A stretch of 35,471 bases of DNA from Sulfurovum sp. FS08-3 (GTDB taxonomy: Bacteria; Campylobacterota; Campylobacteria; Campylobacterales; Sulfurovaceae), in the NCBI GenBank assembly GCA_000830175.1, contig JQIS01000001.1:1-35471 (forward strand), in the 5' to 3' direction. Positions 1 to 10,164 of this stretch are shown here, one piece after another. Every line of letters begins with the position of its first letter. Position 1 is the first letter of the stretch. Under the pieces are notes generated by a model. That model saw only the letters and a program-made list of their open reading frames with translations, was not told the DNA's origin and did not search any database. A program made the translations under genes and the position numbers.

Positions 1-3
1 CAT

Positions 4-1602
4 TTGTCTATCGCACTTGCTCGAAAATATCGCCCCTCTACCTTTGATGCCCTTATTGGTCAAGAGTCTGTTTCGCAAACACTCACACAAGCACTCAACA
101 GCCATCGTCTCTCCCATGCTTATCTTTTTTCTGGATTGCGAGGGAGTGGCAAAACCTCTACGGCTCGTATCTTTGCCAAAGCCTTGCTTTGCGAGGTGGG
201 CGAATCGGCACACCCTTGCAACCAATGTCCTAATTGCAACATGGCAAATGAAAATAGACATATTGACATTATCGAGATGGATGCAGCCAGTAATCGAGGG
301 ATTGATGATATTAAAGAACTCATCGAACACACCAAATACAAACCCAGTAGCGGACGTTATAAGATTTTTATTATTGATGAGATTCATATGCTTACCCCAC
401 AAGCTTTTAATGCTTTGCTTAAAACTCTCGAAGAACCGCCCGATTTTGTCAAATTTATACTTGCTACTACCGACCCGCTTAAACTCCCCGCTACTATTCT
501 CTCACGCACTCAACACTTTCGCTTCAAAAAAATACCCCAACAACTTGTCAAAAAACATTTGGCTCACATTCTCAATCTTGAAAACGTTGAGTTTGAAGAT
601 GAGGCACTTGAGATTATCGCCCGAAGCGGTGAGGGAAGCTTGCGAGACTCTTTGACACTGCTTGATCAAGCCATAGTTTATTCCAAAAATTATGTCGATA
701 CAGCAACTGTGGTAGGAATGCTGGGCATTATTGACCCCTATGTCATCGAGACTCTTCTTCATGATATTTATGAGCAAAACGAAACAAAAATCATCGCATT
801 TATCAACAAAAATCGTGACTACGAAGCCCAAATGATACTTGATGAAATCACACTCTATCTCAAAGAGTTGCTTTTAGCGGGTAACAAAAAATTCACACCG
901 CTTATCATAGAGCGATTCTTTAGGGCTCTCTCACAATCCAAAAGACTCTTCGATATGGGCGGTGATGGAGAGTTTATCCTCTCTTTGACACTCTTTAAGA
1001 TGATGGAAGCGATGAAAATCAAAACCATTGATAGCTTGATAAAGTCACTCGAAAATGAACTCATTGGCTCTTCCTCGCAAACAAACATGAGCCAAACGCC
1101 CCAACAAGAGGTACAAGTCAAACCACAACCTGTTCCAATGGATACGGGAGCTTTGCATTTCAAAAAGCTTATAGAAAAAATATACGACCGCAATTATACT
1201 TTGGGTGAAATTTTTGAAAAAAATATTGAGTACGTTAGCTACGACAATACCACCTTAACGTGGAACTCATCGGCTCATGACGAGGACAAGAAGGTGCTTA
1301 TTTCGCAATGGGGACTTATCAAAACTTTTGTGCAAGAGATATTTGGTATCAACACGGTTATCAAAAGTAACCCCAAAGAAAAACCCATCCCTACACCCCC
1401 GCAAGAGGAACAAAACGCATCTCAAAATGAAGAGAGTACAGGCTCTATGATAGAAGCCATTGAGATGCAAAGCTCCTGCCTCTCGCCAGAACACAACAGC
1501 TCCAATGAGATCGAACCCTCGCAAATCCTCCAAGAGACTATGGTTAAAGAGACCATTAAGCTTTTTGAGCCTACCAAAGTAAGAGTACGGACAAAAGTCT
1601 AA
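4..1602 (+). CDS. dnaX: DNA polymerase III subunits gamma/tau (DnaX clamp loader)
   Basis: ATPase subunit of the clamp loader, which puts the beta sliding clamp on primed DNA in the replisome. The N-terminus ALARKYRPSTFDALIGQ is the DnaX signature. Walker A GLRGSGKTS is at about residues 44-52, a zinc-binding Cys set at C63, C72, C75 and C78, Walker B with DEIHML at about 124-129, and sensor-1 ATTDP followed by the SRTQ arginine finger near 165. The last ~170 residues are divergent, as usual for tau. The reading frame is open at the window edge and the first start codon in it is TTG at base 4, so the true start could lie a few codons further upstream. It converges on the TonB/TolA gene with only 3 nt between stops. 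I saw no slippery A-rich site that would clearly make a separate gamma product. Confidence 0.95.
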   Translation: MSIALARKYRPSTFDALIGQESVSQTLTQALNSHRLSHAYLFSGLRGSGKTSTARIFAKALLCEVGESAHPCNQCPNCNMANENRHIDIIEMDAASNRGIDDIKELIEHTKYKPSSGRYKIFIIDEIHMLTPQAFNALLKTLEEPPDFVKFILATTDPLKLPATILSRTQHFRFKKIPQQLVKKHLAHILNLENVEFEDEALEIIARSGEGSLRDSLTLLDQAIVYSKNYVDTATVVGMLGIIDPYVIETLLHDIYEQNETKIIAFINKNRDYEAQMILDEITLYLKELLLAGNKKFTPLIIERFFRALSQSKRLFDMGGDGEFILSLTLFKMMEAMKIKTIDSLIKSLENELIGSSSQTNMSQTPQQEVQVKPQPVPMDTGALHFKKLIEKIYDRNYTLGEIFEKNIEYVSYDNTTLTWNSSAHDEDKKVLISQWGLIKTFVQEIFGINTVIKSNPKEKPIPTPPQEEQNASQNEESTGSMIEAIEMQSSCLSPEHNSSNEIEPSQILQETMVKETIKLFEPTKVRVRTKV

Positions 1603-1605
1603 ACG

Positions 1606-2421
1606 CTACTCTTTGGCAATAAGTTCGACCGTAAAAATATAAGGCTCGACATTGGTATGTCTATCCAATCCAATGTTTTGAAGTTGCTCTAGGTAGGCAA
1701 TGATAGCTTCATTGTACTCTGAATTAGCATCATAACGAACGATTTGAAAACGAAAATCACCATTTGGATAGATGGTAAGCTTAACATCAACTTGACAACC
1801 TACATATTGCTCCTCCATAGGAATAGCATTCTCAAGCTGAGATGTTATTTTAGCAATATAAGCATCGCTTACCCCTTTGGCACCATCGCTTTTGTTTTGG
1901 GCAGGTTTTTCACTCGTTTGAATGATATTCTTTTTCTCTTTGGGCTTAGTTGTCTCAATATCACTAAAGAGATCATCGACACTCTGCTTTTTGACCTCTT
2001 TTTTAGGCTGCGGTGTTGGTTTGGGCGTTGGCTTAGGTATTGGCTTCTCTATGGGCTTGGGCTTTTCAATGGGTTTTGGCACAGGTTTAGGTGTTGGCTT
2101 AGGTTTTTCAACAGGCTTTGGCTTTGGCTTCTCAATGGGTTTGGGTTTTTCAACAGGCTTTGGCTTTGGCTTCTCAATGGGTTTGGGTTTGGGTTTTTCA
2201 ACAGGCTTTGGTTTGGGTTTTTCAATGGGTTTAGCAAGTGGCTCTGATTTGTTTTGTGCTGTTTTGGGTTGTGTTGCAAGAGCTACCGATACCCCTTTGT
2301 CACCTGACACAAGATATTTTTTTGTGTTGTAATCTTGCAGATAGAGATACAAAAGAGTAAGCAGTGCGATATAAAATCCCACCGATAAAACACCGCCTAA
2401 TACAAAAAATTTATCTTTCAT
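1606..2421 (-). CDS. TonB/TolA-type energy transducer with Pro/Lys-rich spacer
   Basis: Periplasm-spanning protein that would transmit proton-motive force from the TolQ/TolR-type motor encoded just upstream to the outer membrane. It has one N-terminal membrane anchor (about residues 6-28, [20 protein letters not shown]), a long spacer (about 55-140) made of KP, EKPKP and IEKP repeats, and a C-terminal TonB/TolA-like domain (about 190-270) with the pattern [14 protein letters not shown]...[10 protein letters not shown] chose the ATG at 2421, with AAGAAG a few bases upstream; a TTG two codons earlier (2427) is possible. In C. jejuni the corresponding gene is followed by tolB and pal. Here the next gene is dnaX on the opposite strand, so tolB-pal lies elsewhere or is lost. 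Whether it is functionally TonB or TolA cannot be decided from sequence alone. Confidence 0.85.
   Translation of the reverse strand: MKDKFFVLGGVLSVGFYIALLTLLYLYLQDYNTKKYLVSGDKGVSVALATQPKTAQNKSEPLAKPIEKPKPKPVEKPKPKPIEKPKPKPVEKPKPIEKPKPKPVEKPKPTPKPVPKPIEKPKPIEKPIPKPTPKPTPQPKKEVKKQSVDDLFSDIETTKPKEKKNIIQTSEKPAQNKSDGAKGVSDAYIAKITSQLENAIPMEEQYVGCQVDVKLTIYPNGDFRFQIVRYDANSEYNEAIIAYLEQLQNIGLDRHTNVEPYIFTVELIAKE
2104..2187. repeat. 42-bp tandem repeat in the TonB/TolA spacer
   Basis: Two exact copies of a 42-bp unit lie at 2104-2145 and 2146-2187, and degenerate partial copies continue from about 2030 to 2235. The unit encodes 14 residues of the EKPKPKP type, so copy-number changes keep the reading frame and alter only the length of the periplasmic spacer. 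Confidence 0.85.
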
Positions 2422-2503
2422 CTTCAATCTTCTTTTTGCTTAAGCTTCGCCCTTGAAAAGAGAAAGCCTCATAATCGTTTGTGTTGTTTATCAAATATTT
2501 CAT
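2411..2503 (-). CDS. Small ORF (30 aa) between tolR and the TonB/TolA gene
   Basis: An ATG at 2503 overlaps the tolR stop codon (ATGA), and the frame runs 30 codons to a TAA at 2411-2413, just inside the start of the TonB/TolA gene. It therefore fills exactly what would otherwise be a 78-nt gap in a tightly packed operon. The product starts [14 protein letters not shown] and ends KKKIEDER: mixed polar N-terminal half, basic then acidic C-terminus, no membrane segment and no cysteine. I recognise no family. Coupling to tolR and overlap with the next gene argue for translation, but at 30 codons chance is possible. It might alternatively act as a coupling leader that carries ribosomes to the next start. 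Confidence 0.5.
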   Translation of the reverse strand: MKYLINNTNDYEAFSFQGRSLSKKKIEDER

Positions 2504-2889
2504 TGGGTTATTAGCGATACTTTTGAAAAGCCCTGTTTTTTAATCTCTGACAACACCTCAATAACCTGACCATAGTCAATCCCTTCATCAGCAGCAATAG
2601 ATATGAACGTATCTTTTTTATACTCACCGCTCTTAAGTACAAAGTGATTGGCAAAATCTTCAAAAGTTGAAAATTTTTCACTGTTGAGATAGACACTGCC
2701 CTCTTTTGTGATTTTAATATCAAGGGGTTTGGCTTTGGATATTTGAGTCGATTGCGATCCTTTGGGCAACTCAATCTTCTCTTCAAAATGAATAGAAGGA
2801 GCTGTAATCATTAAGATTGCCATTAACACCAACATGACATCCACAAGGGGAGTAATATTTAAATCCGGGCTATCATCCCAATCAAACAT
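2500..2889 (-). CDS. tolR: ExbD/TolR-family proton-motive-force transducer subunit
   Basis: Inner-membrane partner of the ExbB/TolQ channel subunit encoded immediately upstream. The 129-aa protein has the ExbD/TolR layout: a short cytoplasmic N-terminus, one membrane helix with the conserved acidic residue (SPDLNITPLVDVMLVLMAI, Asp in PLVDVML at about residue 17), and a periplasmic domain of about 95 residues. ATG follows the tolQ stop directly with no gap. The family usually runs 130-145 aa. ExbD and TolR are hard to tell apart by sequence. The context (ATP synthase, then Q-R-TonB/TolA) matches C. jejuni exbB2-exbD2, so either name could be used. Confidence 0.88.
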   Translation of the reverse strand: MFDWDDSPDLNITPLVDVMLVLMAILMITAPSIHFEEKIELPKGSQSTQISKAKPLDIKITKEGSVYLNSEKFSTFEDFANHFVLKSGEYKKDTFISIAADEGIDYGQVIEVLSEIKKQGFSKVSLITQ

Positions 2890-3459
2890 CTAGGCTTCAC
2901 CATTATGCGAAAGTATCACTTCGACTTGCGATTTGAGTATAGAATTGAGTTCATAGGCTTTGCGTTTCATAAGCAAATGGAAACTGTAGGCAAAAATAGC
3001 CACAAATATCCCAGCTGCCGTAGCCACCAATGCCTCGCTAATCGCAGGTGCAATCACGCCCAAAGAAGAGCTACCTTTGCCAAGCTTTGCAAATGTCTCC
3101 AATATCCCAATCACTGTACCAAAAAGACCAATAAAAGGCGATGTTGAAGCAATAATAGAGAGCATCGTAAGACCTTTGGTTGCATTGCGTACCGTATCGC
3201 TAATGGCAGCTTCCAAGATAGCACGATTGGCAACTACACTTCGATGAAGATACTTATAAAGAAGTGATTGGTTGGATGCGGTAGTAGATTTACCCAAATA
3301 GATAGTGTCCAATGATTTTTTTTCTATTGCAATATAGTATTTAATAATAGCGTAGCGATAGAAAAATATCCAAAACGTAGCCACAAGATAAACCGAGAGC
3401 AGTAGTAGAACTACTATCGTTATAAAACCACTCTCCGAAAGATAATTCAACAGACTCAA
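2890..3459 (-). CDS. tolQ: ExbB/TolQ-family proton channel protein
   Basis: Inner-membrane ion-channel subunit of the ExbBD/TolQR motor. The 189-aa protein shows the MotA/TolQ/ExbB domain: a first membrane segment at about residues 12-32, then the long conserved core SIIASTSPFIGLFGTVIGIL, and ALVATAAGIFVAIFAYSF as the last segment. The start is a TTG 2 nt after the atpC stop with only a weak purine stretch upstream, so translation probably depends on coupling to atpC; no in-frame ATG precedes it. tolR follows without a gap. It lies in the same apparent operon as the F1 genes, linking two proton-driven systems in one transcript. Confidence 0.9.
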   Translation of the reverse strand: MSLLNYLSESGFITIVVLLLLSVYLVATFWIFFYRYAIIKYYIAIEKKSLDTIYLGKSTTASNQSLLYKYLHRSVVANRAILEAAISDTVRNATKGLTMLSIIASTSPFIGLFGTVIGILETFAKLGKGSSSLGVIAPAISEALVATAAGIFVAIFAYSFHLLMKRKAYELNSILKSQVEVILSHNGEA

Positions 3460-3461
3460 GG

Positions 3462-3845
3462 CTAAATAGACTTTTTCATGCTACTAAGTTTACTAGCTGT
3501 TGCAATAGCCGCATTGGAGTTTTCAACACTTTTTACCAATGCTTGAGCTTTTTCGATAGCTTTTGCAATATTGGCATCACTACTATCAAGCGCAACAGCA
3601 CCCTCTACAAGGCAAACCGCCTTGTTTTCATCAATCTTTACATATCCCGAATCAATTGCAACCGATATTTTTGTAGAATCGGCTTCTTCAATCTCAATCA
3701 GTCCTGTGTGCAGGAGTGAAACCAAAGAGGCGTGTTGTGGCAAAACACCAAACTCCCCTTCGGCTCCAGGAAATGTAACTTGTTTGACATCGTCATCGTA
3801 TATGACACCCATGGGTGTCACAACTTCAAGCTTCATCAGTTCCAT
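3462..3845 (-). CDS. atpC: ATP synthase F1 subunit epsilon
   Basis: Epsilon subunit of the F1 rotor, which binds gamma and regulates ATP hydrolysis. The 127-aa protein has the N-terminal beta-sandwich with the signature MKLEVVTPMGVIYDDDVKQVTFPGAEGEFGVLP (given here as key residues T-P-x-G and the GAEGEFGVLP loop), then GYVKID and a C-terminal helical part rich in Ala. The start is ATG at 3845 with AAGGA seven bases upstream. It is the last ATP synthase gene of the operon, followed after 2 nt by the TTG start of tolQ. Confidence 0.95.
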   Translation of the reverse strand: MELMKLEVVTPMGVIYDDDVKQVTFPGAEGEFGVLPQHASLVSLLHTGLIEIEEADSTKISVAIDSGYVKIDENKAVCLVEGAVALDSSDANIAKAIEKAQALVKSVENSNAAIATASKLSSMKKSI

Positions 3846-3870
3846 AATAATTCCTTTTAAAGCTTTGCGA

Positions 3871-5295
<1,425 letters not shown>

Positions 5296-6186
5296 TTATT
5301 TCATTGATTCTACACCACTGATAATCTCTATGAGTTCAGTAGTAATAGCTTGTTGTCTTGCTTTATTATATTGCACTTTTAAATTAGCAACCATCTCTTT
5401 TGCATTGTTTGTTGCTGCATCCATCGCTTGCATTCTCGCACTGTGCTCGGCTGCAAGAGAGTCAATAAGTGCATAATACATATTGTATTCAATATATTTG
5501 GTTACCAACGCTTCCAAAAGCGTATCATCATCTTGCGGTTCCATATCCAAATCCGATAGAGAAGCTTTGCTATTATCAACCACTTTTTCTGGGTCTATTG
5601 GCAAAAGATTATCTTCTCTTATCACTTGAGTAATCATATTAACATACCCATTATGAACCAAAACAATCTTATCGGTTACTCCGTTTAAGCAATCGTCCAC
5701 CACTTTGCTGATAAATTTCTTTGCTTTCTCATGAGTTGGAGCAGAGCTAAGCCCTACTTCCGTACTCACAAGTTCAACATTGTTGAATTTAAAGTAGTCA
5801 ATACCCTTGCGTCCAACACCTCGAAGACGGATTTTTATGCCTTGAGCTTTGTACTCTTCGATAAGTTGCTTAACACGCTTAATGGTTTGTGCATTAAATC
5901 CACCGCAAAGACCTTTGTCGGCCGTAACAAAAATAAGATCAATAACCTTTATCTCTTTGTTACTTGCAAAAAACTTTGAACTCAATCCCTCTACATTGGA
6001 TTTTTGGATTTGATAGGATATCTCCGACAACATCTCCGTCAATTTACTTGCATAGACTCGTGACTGCTTTGCCAACTCTTCCGTTCGTCGCAATTTTGCC
6101 GTCGAGACTAGCTTCATCGCACGAGTCGTTTTTTGTGTATTGGATACACTCGAAATCTTTCGTTTGATATCTTTTAAATTAGCCAT
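5296..6186 (-). CDS. atpG: ATP synthase F1 subunit gamma
   Basis: Central rotor stalk of F1. The 296-aa protein starts MANLKDIKRKISSVSNTQKTT and ends ITTELIEIISGVESMK, the two conserved coiled-coil ends of gamma; the DKGLCGGFN segment at about residue 90 is also diagnostic. Length fits the family (285-300). It lies 13 nt after atpA and 12 nt before atpD in the same operon. Confidence 0.97.
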   Translation of the reverse strand: MANLKDIKRKISSVSNTQKTTRAMKLVSTAKLRRTEELAKQSRVYASKLTEMLSEISYQIQKSNVEGLSSKFFASNKEIKVIDLIFVTADKGLCGGFNAQTIKRVKQLIEEYKAQGIKIRLRGVGRKGIDYFKFNNVELVSTEVGLSSAPTHEKAKKFISKVVDDCLNGVTDKIVLVHNGYVNMITQVIREDNLLPIDPEKVVDNSKASLSDLDMEPQDDDTLLEALVTKYIEYNMYYALIDSLAAEHSARMQAMDAATNNAKEMVANLKVQYNKARQQAITTELIEIISGVESMK

Positions 6187-6199
6187 TTTTTAGCCTTTA

Positions 6200-7714
6200 T
6201 TAACCTGCAAAAGAGATTTTGAAATCTTTTAATGCACTGTGTAGAGCCTCTTCAGTATCATCTTCAATTTTCTTTTTGTCTCTTATACTTGCCAAGATTT
6301 CAGGATACTTTGTCTCAATAAATGGATAAAGCTCTGCTTCAAATTTAGTTACCGAAGAAGCTTGAATATCATCAAGATACCCTTTGGCTCCTGCAAAAAT
6401 AATGACAACTTGCTTTTCTACTGCCAAAGGTGAGTAGGGTGGTTGCTTAAGAACCTCTACCATTCGTTGTCCTCGGCTCAATTGCGACTTGGATACATCA
6501 TCCAAATCCGAAGCAAACTGAGCAAAAGCTTGAAGTTCACGATATTGAGCAAGGTCGAGTCTCAATGTTCCCGCTACTTGTTTGGTTGCCTTAATTTGAG
6601 CAGCCCCACCAACACGAGAAACCGAAAGACCAACGTTAATAGCAGGTCGAATACCTGAGTTGAAGAGATCGGTTTCAAGGAAAATCTGGCCATCGGTAAT
6701 AGAGATAACGTTGGTTGGAATATAAGCTGCAACATCTCCTGCTTGTGTTTCAATGATAGGAAGTGCTGTAAGCGAACCCGCACCGTTTTCATCGCTTAGT
6801 TTCGCTGCACGCTCAAGCAATCTTGAGTGTAGATAGAATACATCCCCTGGATATGCCTCTCGACCTGGAGGTCTTCTAAGAATAAGCGACATTTCACGGT
6901 AAGCAACAGCGTGTTTGGAAAGGTCATCATAGATAATAACAGCATGTCGCCCATTGTCTCTAAAATACTCACCCATAGTTACACCTGAGTAAGGAGCCAA
7001 GAATTGAAATGCAGCCGAATCAGCAGCTGAAGCATTGACAATAATAGTATAATCCATTGCTCCATGCTCTTCAAGTTTTTTCACGATAGAAGCAACGGTT
7101 GATTGTTTTTGTCCAATAGCTACATAGATACAAATAACATCTTGACCTTTTTGGTTAATAATCGTATCAATAGCTACCGTTGTTTTTCCTGTTTGTCTAT
7201 CACCAATAATCAACTCTCTTTGACCTCGACCAATTGGAACCAATGCATCAATAGCTTTGATACCCGTTGCAAGTGGCTCATGAACTGATTTTCTAGCCAT
7301 AATCCCTGGTGCTCGCTCTTCAACGTATCGCACCTCTGTCGTCTCAATCGCACCTTTTCCATCAATAGGTTCTCCAAGTGGATTGACTACTCTACCCACA
7401 ATTGCATCGCCTACAGGTACTTTAAGCAAAGAAGCGGTACGCTTAACGCTCATCCCCTCTTTGATACCCTCCATAGAACCCAATACAACGATACCTACAT
7501 TAGACTCCTCTAAGTTTAATACCATTCCTTGTCGTCCATTTTCAAACTCTACAATCTCACCTGCCATAACATTGTTGAGTCCGTAAACCGATGTAATTCC
7601 ATCGGCTACACCTACTACTTTTCCTACTTCGTTGATATCGACATCAATGTTAAAATTTTCGATTCTCTCTTTGATGATTGAGCTGATTTCATCTGCTCGC
7701 AATTTTGTTGCCAC
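6200..7714 (-). CDS. atpA: ATP synthase F1 subunit alpha
   Basis: Non-catalytic nucleotide-binding subunit of F1. The 504-aa protein has Walker A GDRQTGKT at residues 171-178, the [13 protein letters not shown] loop, and the signature [17 protein letters not shown]. The start is GTG at 7714 with AGGAG five bases upstream, giving [14 protein letters not shown], the usual N-terminus in Campylobacterota. Length is standard for the family. Confidence 0.98.
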   Translation of the reverse strand: MATKLRADEISSIIKERIENFNIDVDINEVGKVVGVADGITSVYGLNNVMAGEIVEFENGRQGMVLNLEESNVGIVVLGSMEGIKEGMSVKRTASLLKVPVGDAIVGRVVNPLGEPIDGKGAIETTEVRYVEERAPGIMARKSVHEPLATGIKAIDALVPIGRGQRELIIGDRQTGKTTVAIDTIINQKGQDVICIYVAIGQKQSTVASIVKKLEEHGAMDYTIIVNASAADSAAFQFLAPYSGVTMGEYFRDNGRHAVIIYDDLSKHAVAYREMSLILRRPPGREAYPGDVFYLHSRLLERAAKLSDENGAGSLTALPIIETQAGDVAAYIPTNVISITDGQIFLETDLFNSGIRPAINVGLSVSRVGGAAQIKATKQVAGTLRLDLAQYRELQAFAQFASDLDDVSKSQLSRGQRMVEVLKQPPYSPLAVEKQVVIIFAGAKGYLDDIQASSVTKFEAELYPFIETKYPEILASIRDKKKIEDDTEEALHSALKDFKISFAG

Positions 7715-7737
7715 TGTTACTCCTTTCTTTAAATTGC

Positions 7738-8271
7738 TTAAAGTGATTTTTTAATAAAATCTATTAGTTGTTGTTTAACTTTATCTTTTGAAAAGCTAAC
7801 CTCTATACCTAAATCTTCAACTGAAACCTTCATGCCATCAATATCGCCACTCTCTTGAACAAGCTCAATTTGTGAACCTGTATATTTAGCTAGTGTCTCT
7901 TGAAGAGAATCAATAGAGGCTTGACTAAGTGTTTCATGCGAAATTACCACTCCTTTGTATTGATTGCTCTCTTTTTGAATTTGCATATTGATAATAGAAG
8001 CGATATTAGGAATAAGTCCCAAACGTCTATTGTCGGATAATATTTTAATAAAATTGCCCATCTTATCATCCAAGTCACTATCCAAGGATGCCATGACCAT
8101 AGCAAGTTTATCTTCTTTGCTTACAATAGGAGATTCCAAAATTGTCACAACACCGCTTGTGCTAAAAGCCTCGCTAAGAGCATTGAGGGTATCAATATAG
8201 TGAGTTTTTTTATTCTCTGGTGTTACATCAAGAAGTGCTTTAACGTATCGTTTTGCTATCAAATCTTCCAT
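7738..8271 (-). CDS. atpH: ATP synthase F1 subunit delta
   Basis: Delta (OSCP-like) subunit that joins the top of F1 to the peripheral stalk. The 177-aa protein starts [15 protein letters not shown], the typical delta N-terminus (AxRYAxAL), and ends with the C-terminal domain [29 protein letters not shown]-like strand, where D-x-D-G-M and a G-I/V motif are the recognisable parts. ATG overlaps the atpF stop by one base (TAATG), indicating coupled translation. Confidence 0.93.
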   Translation of the reverse strand: MEDLIAKRYVKALLDVTPENKKTHYIDTLNALSEAFSTSGVVTILESPIVSKEDKLAMVMASLDSDLDDKMGNFIKILSDNRRLGLIPNIASIINMQIQKESNQYKGVVISHETLSQASIDSLQETLAKYTGSQIELVQESGDIDGMKVSVEDLGIEVSFSKDKVKQQLIDFIKKSL

Positions 8272-8798
8272 TATGCCACCTTCTTAGTTAATAAATTTAC
8301 AACTCTATCATTGCTAAGTTCAATATCCGAACTTTGGAGCGAGGTACTCAAAACATCATCAATAACTTCTCGACTCATCTTACGCATTTGAGTTTCGCAT
8401 CGTTCATTGTAATTTTTTGACATAAGCTCCAACTCATATCTGTTCATCTCTTCAATTTTTTTAGAGATTAGTTCTGCCTCTTTGTGTGCTGTTTCAACAA
8501 TCTCTTTTGCTTTTGCTTTGGACTCTTCAACTTTTACCAAAGCCTCCTCTCTTGCTTTTTTGGTATCCTCCAATCGTTTTTCAATCTCAACAAGTTGTGA
8601 TTCAATCCCCTTTTTGCGTCCAATAAAAAAGTTTTGAATTGGATTTGCCAAAAGATAATACATCAAACCCGCAAAAATAGCGAAGTTAAATACTCGATAG
8701 AAAAAATCAGAGTTGCCCATGCTTACATCGGCATGACCCCCTCCGCTTGCAACAATCAGTGTGGGTAAAACTAAAATCAGTAAAAACATTAATCTCAT
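8271..8798 (-). CDS. atpF: ATP synthase F0 subunit b
   Basis: Peripheral-stalk subunit b. The protein begins with a hydrophobic, signal-peptide-like stretch (about residues 3-18), as is usual for Campylobacterota b subunits, then a membrane helix at about 30-52 (DFFYRVFNFAIFAGLMYYLL) and a long charged amphipathic helix (about 60-160, ESQLVEIEKRLEDTKKAREEA). I chose the ATG at 8798 because GGAGG lies seven bases upstream; a TTG one codon earlier is the alternative. 175 aa. It follows atpF' after 12 nt and overlaps atpH by one base. Confidence 0.92.
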   Translation of the reverse strand: MRLMFLLILVLPTLIVASGGGHADVSMGNSDFFYRVFNFAIFAGLMYYLLANPIQNFFIGRKKGIESQLVEIEKRLEDTKKAREEALVKVEESKAKAKEIVETAHKEAELISKKIEEMNRYELELMSKNYNERCETQMRKMSREVIDDVLSTSLQSSDIELSNDRVVNLLTKKVA

Positions 8799-8810
8799 CA
8801 ACTTGCCTCC

Positions 8811-9233
8811 TTATAAACTTGCCAGTTTGGTTTTTAGACCGCTTTTAATCGTTGGCATATCGTTAAGAAGAGCGTTTTTGAGTTGCTCTTTTTCCTGATT
8901 GAGTCTATCCAAAAAGTTTTGGTACTCTTTTTCCAACTCACCTTGTTTGCTTGCGATTTTTTCAGATGCCTTTGCCTTTGCCTCTTGCATCATCTTTTCA
9001 CGGATTGCAGAGGCTTGCGACTTAGCATCATCAATAATATTAGCTGCTTGCGCATTAAGCTCATCGGTGTTTCCTGTTAGCTCTTTGGCTGATTTTAAAT
9101 CATTTGCTATTGAACCATCTCTATCATTCATAAAATCAAGTAGTGGTTTGTAAAGCATAGTATTTAAAACAAAAAGAAGCAAGAAGAAAACAAAAAGAAC
9201 TGCTAACATCAACTCTAAATGTAGATCAAGCAT
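8811..9233 (-). CDS. atpF': ATP synthase F0 subunit b'
   Basis: Second, divergent b-type stalk subunit, which pairs with b as a heterodimer. The 140-aa protein has one N-terminal membrane helix (about residues 8-28, LMLAVLFVFFLLLFVLNTML), the motif YKPLLDFMNDRDGSIANDL typical of b', and a charged helix to the end. The start is ATG at 9233 with AAGGAG upstream. It is the first gene of the ATP synthase series; the 61-nt gap to parB contains an AT-rich region with a possible -10 (TAAAAT on the minus strand, about 9259-9264) but no convincing -35. Subunits a (atpB) and c (atpE) are not in this window, as expected for this phylum. Confidence 0.93.
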   Translation of the reverse strand: MLDLHLELMLAVLFVFFLLLFVLNTMLYKPLLDFMNDRDGSIANDLKSAKELTGNTDELNAQAANIIDDAKSQASAIREKMMQEAKAKASEKIASKQGELEKEYQNFLDRLNQEKEQLKNALLNDMPTIKSGLKTKLASL

Positions 9234-9294
9234 TAAAACTCCTTAAAAAATTTGCAATATTTTAGCATTATGGTTGTAAAAGCCTAATTAAAAA

Positions 9295-10161
9295 TCAGAC
9301 TTTTTGCAAAATTGAAAGGAATTTTTCTATCTCATGGGTATTGGCAAAGCTAATTTCTAGGCTATTTTTTTTAATTTTATGCTTAAATTTTAATACTTTA
9401 TCCAACTCTTTTCTATAATCTTCTAAAATACTATTATCTTTACTTATAGCACTATGACTCTTTGGATTGCTTTTGTGCGATTGAACCAAATTTTCAGTTT
9501 GTCGAACACTGAGTTTTTGTCCTATAATAGTATCGGTGATGCTTTTTTGTTTGGCTTCATCAATTCCTACAAGCACCTTAGCATGACCTTGCGAGATAGA
9601 CTCGTCGAGCAACTTCTCTTGTACATACGGTATGAGATTGAGCAATCGAAGGGTATTAGTAATGTGCGAACGACTCTTATGAACAATATCAGCCAAATCC
9701 TCATGACGAATTTTGTGTTCGTAGATAAGTTCTTGATAAGAGCGTGCCAACTCCATAGCATTGAGATTTTCTCTTTGGATATTTTCAACCAAAGCAAGTT
9801 CTCTAAGTCGCAAATCATCCAAATCGACATCGGCAATAATGGCTTTTATTTTTTCAATATTGGCCAACTTATGCGCTCTAAGTCGTCTCTCGCCCGAAAC
9901 CAAAATGTAGTGTTGATAATCTTTTTTGATTACCACAATGGGTTGGAGTAACCCATGACGCTTGATAGAAGCACTTAGCTCTTCGATAGAATTTTGATCA
10001 AAATGTTTTCGGGGCTGATAGGGGTTGGGAGTAATATGCTCAACATCAATCTCTTGCGCATCAATATACTCGCCCCTTTGGTCGCCAAAAGAGTCCATCT
10101 GTGTACTGTAGGCTTGTTCTACCTCTTCAAGAATTGAACCTAAACCTTTTCCAAGTGCCAT
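9295..10161 (-). CDS. parB: ParB-family chromosome partitioning protein
   Basis: Site-specific DNA-binding CTPase of the ParABS system that spreads from parS sites and recruits condensin. The 288-aa protein starts MALGKGLGSILEE, has the box NPYQPRKHFD (about residues 46-55), the CTP-binding VSGERRLRAHK segment (about 88-98), and the helix-turn-helix region around KSRSHITNTLRLLNL. The C-terminal dimerisation part is short. It starts 3 nt after parA. I did not find an obvious parS 16-mer in the window by eye. Confidence 0.95.
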   Translation of the reverse strand: MALGKGLGSILEEVEQAYSTQMDSFGDQRGEYIDAQEIDVEHITPNPYQPRKHFDQNSIEELSASIKRHGLLQPIVVIKKDYQHYILVSGERRLRAHKLANIEKIKAIIADVDLDDLRLRELALVENIQRENLNAMELARSYQELIYEHKIRHEDLADIVHKSRSHITNTLRLLNLIPYVQEKLLDESISQGHAKVLVGIDEAKQKSITDTIIGQKLSVRQTENLVQSHKSNPKSHSAISKDNSILEDYRKELDKVLKFKHKIKKNSLEISFANTHEIEKFLSILQKV

Positions 10162-10164
10162 ACA

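Noticed and set aside
2030-2235. Regular repeat taken as a CRISPR array
   Set aside because: The units are directly joined, contain no unique spacers, and are in frame inside a Pro/Lys-rich coding region. I found no CRISPR array or cas gene in the window.
1744-2332. Two plus-strand frames rich in Phe/Trp/Leu and Gly
   Set aside because: They are reverse frames of the Pro/Lys repeat of the TonB/TolA gene; the low-complexity composition is a direct consequence.
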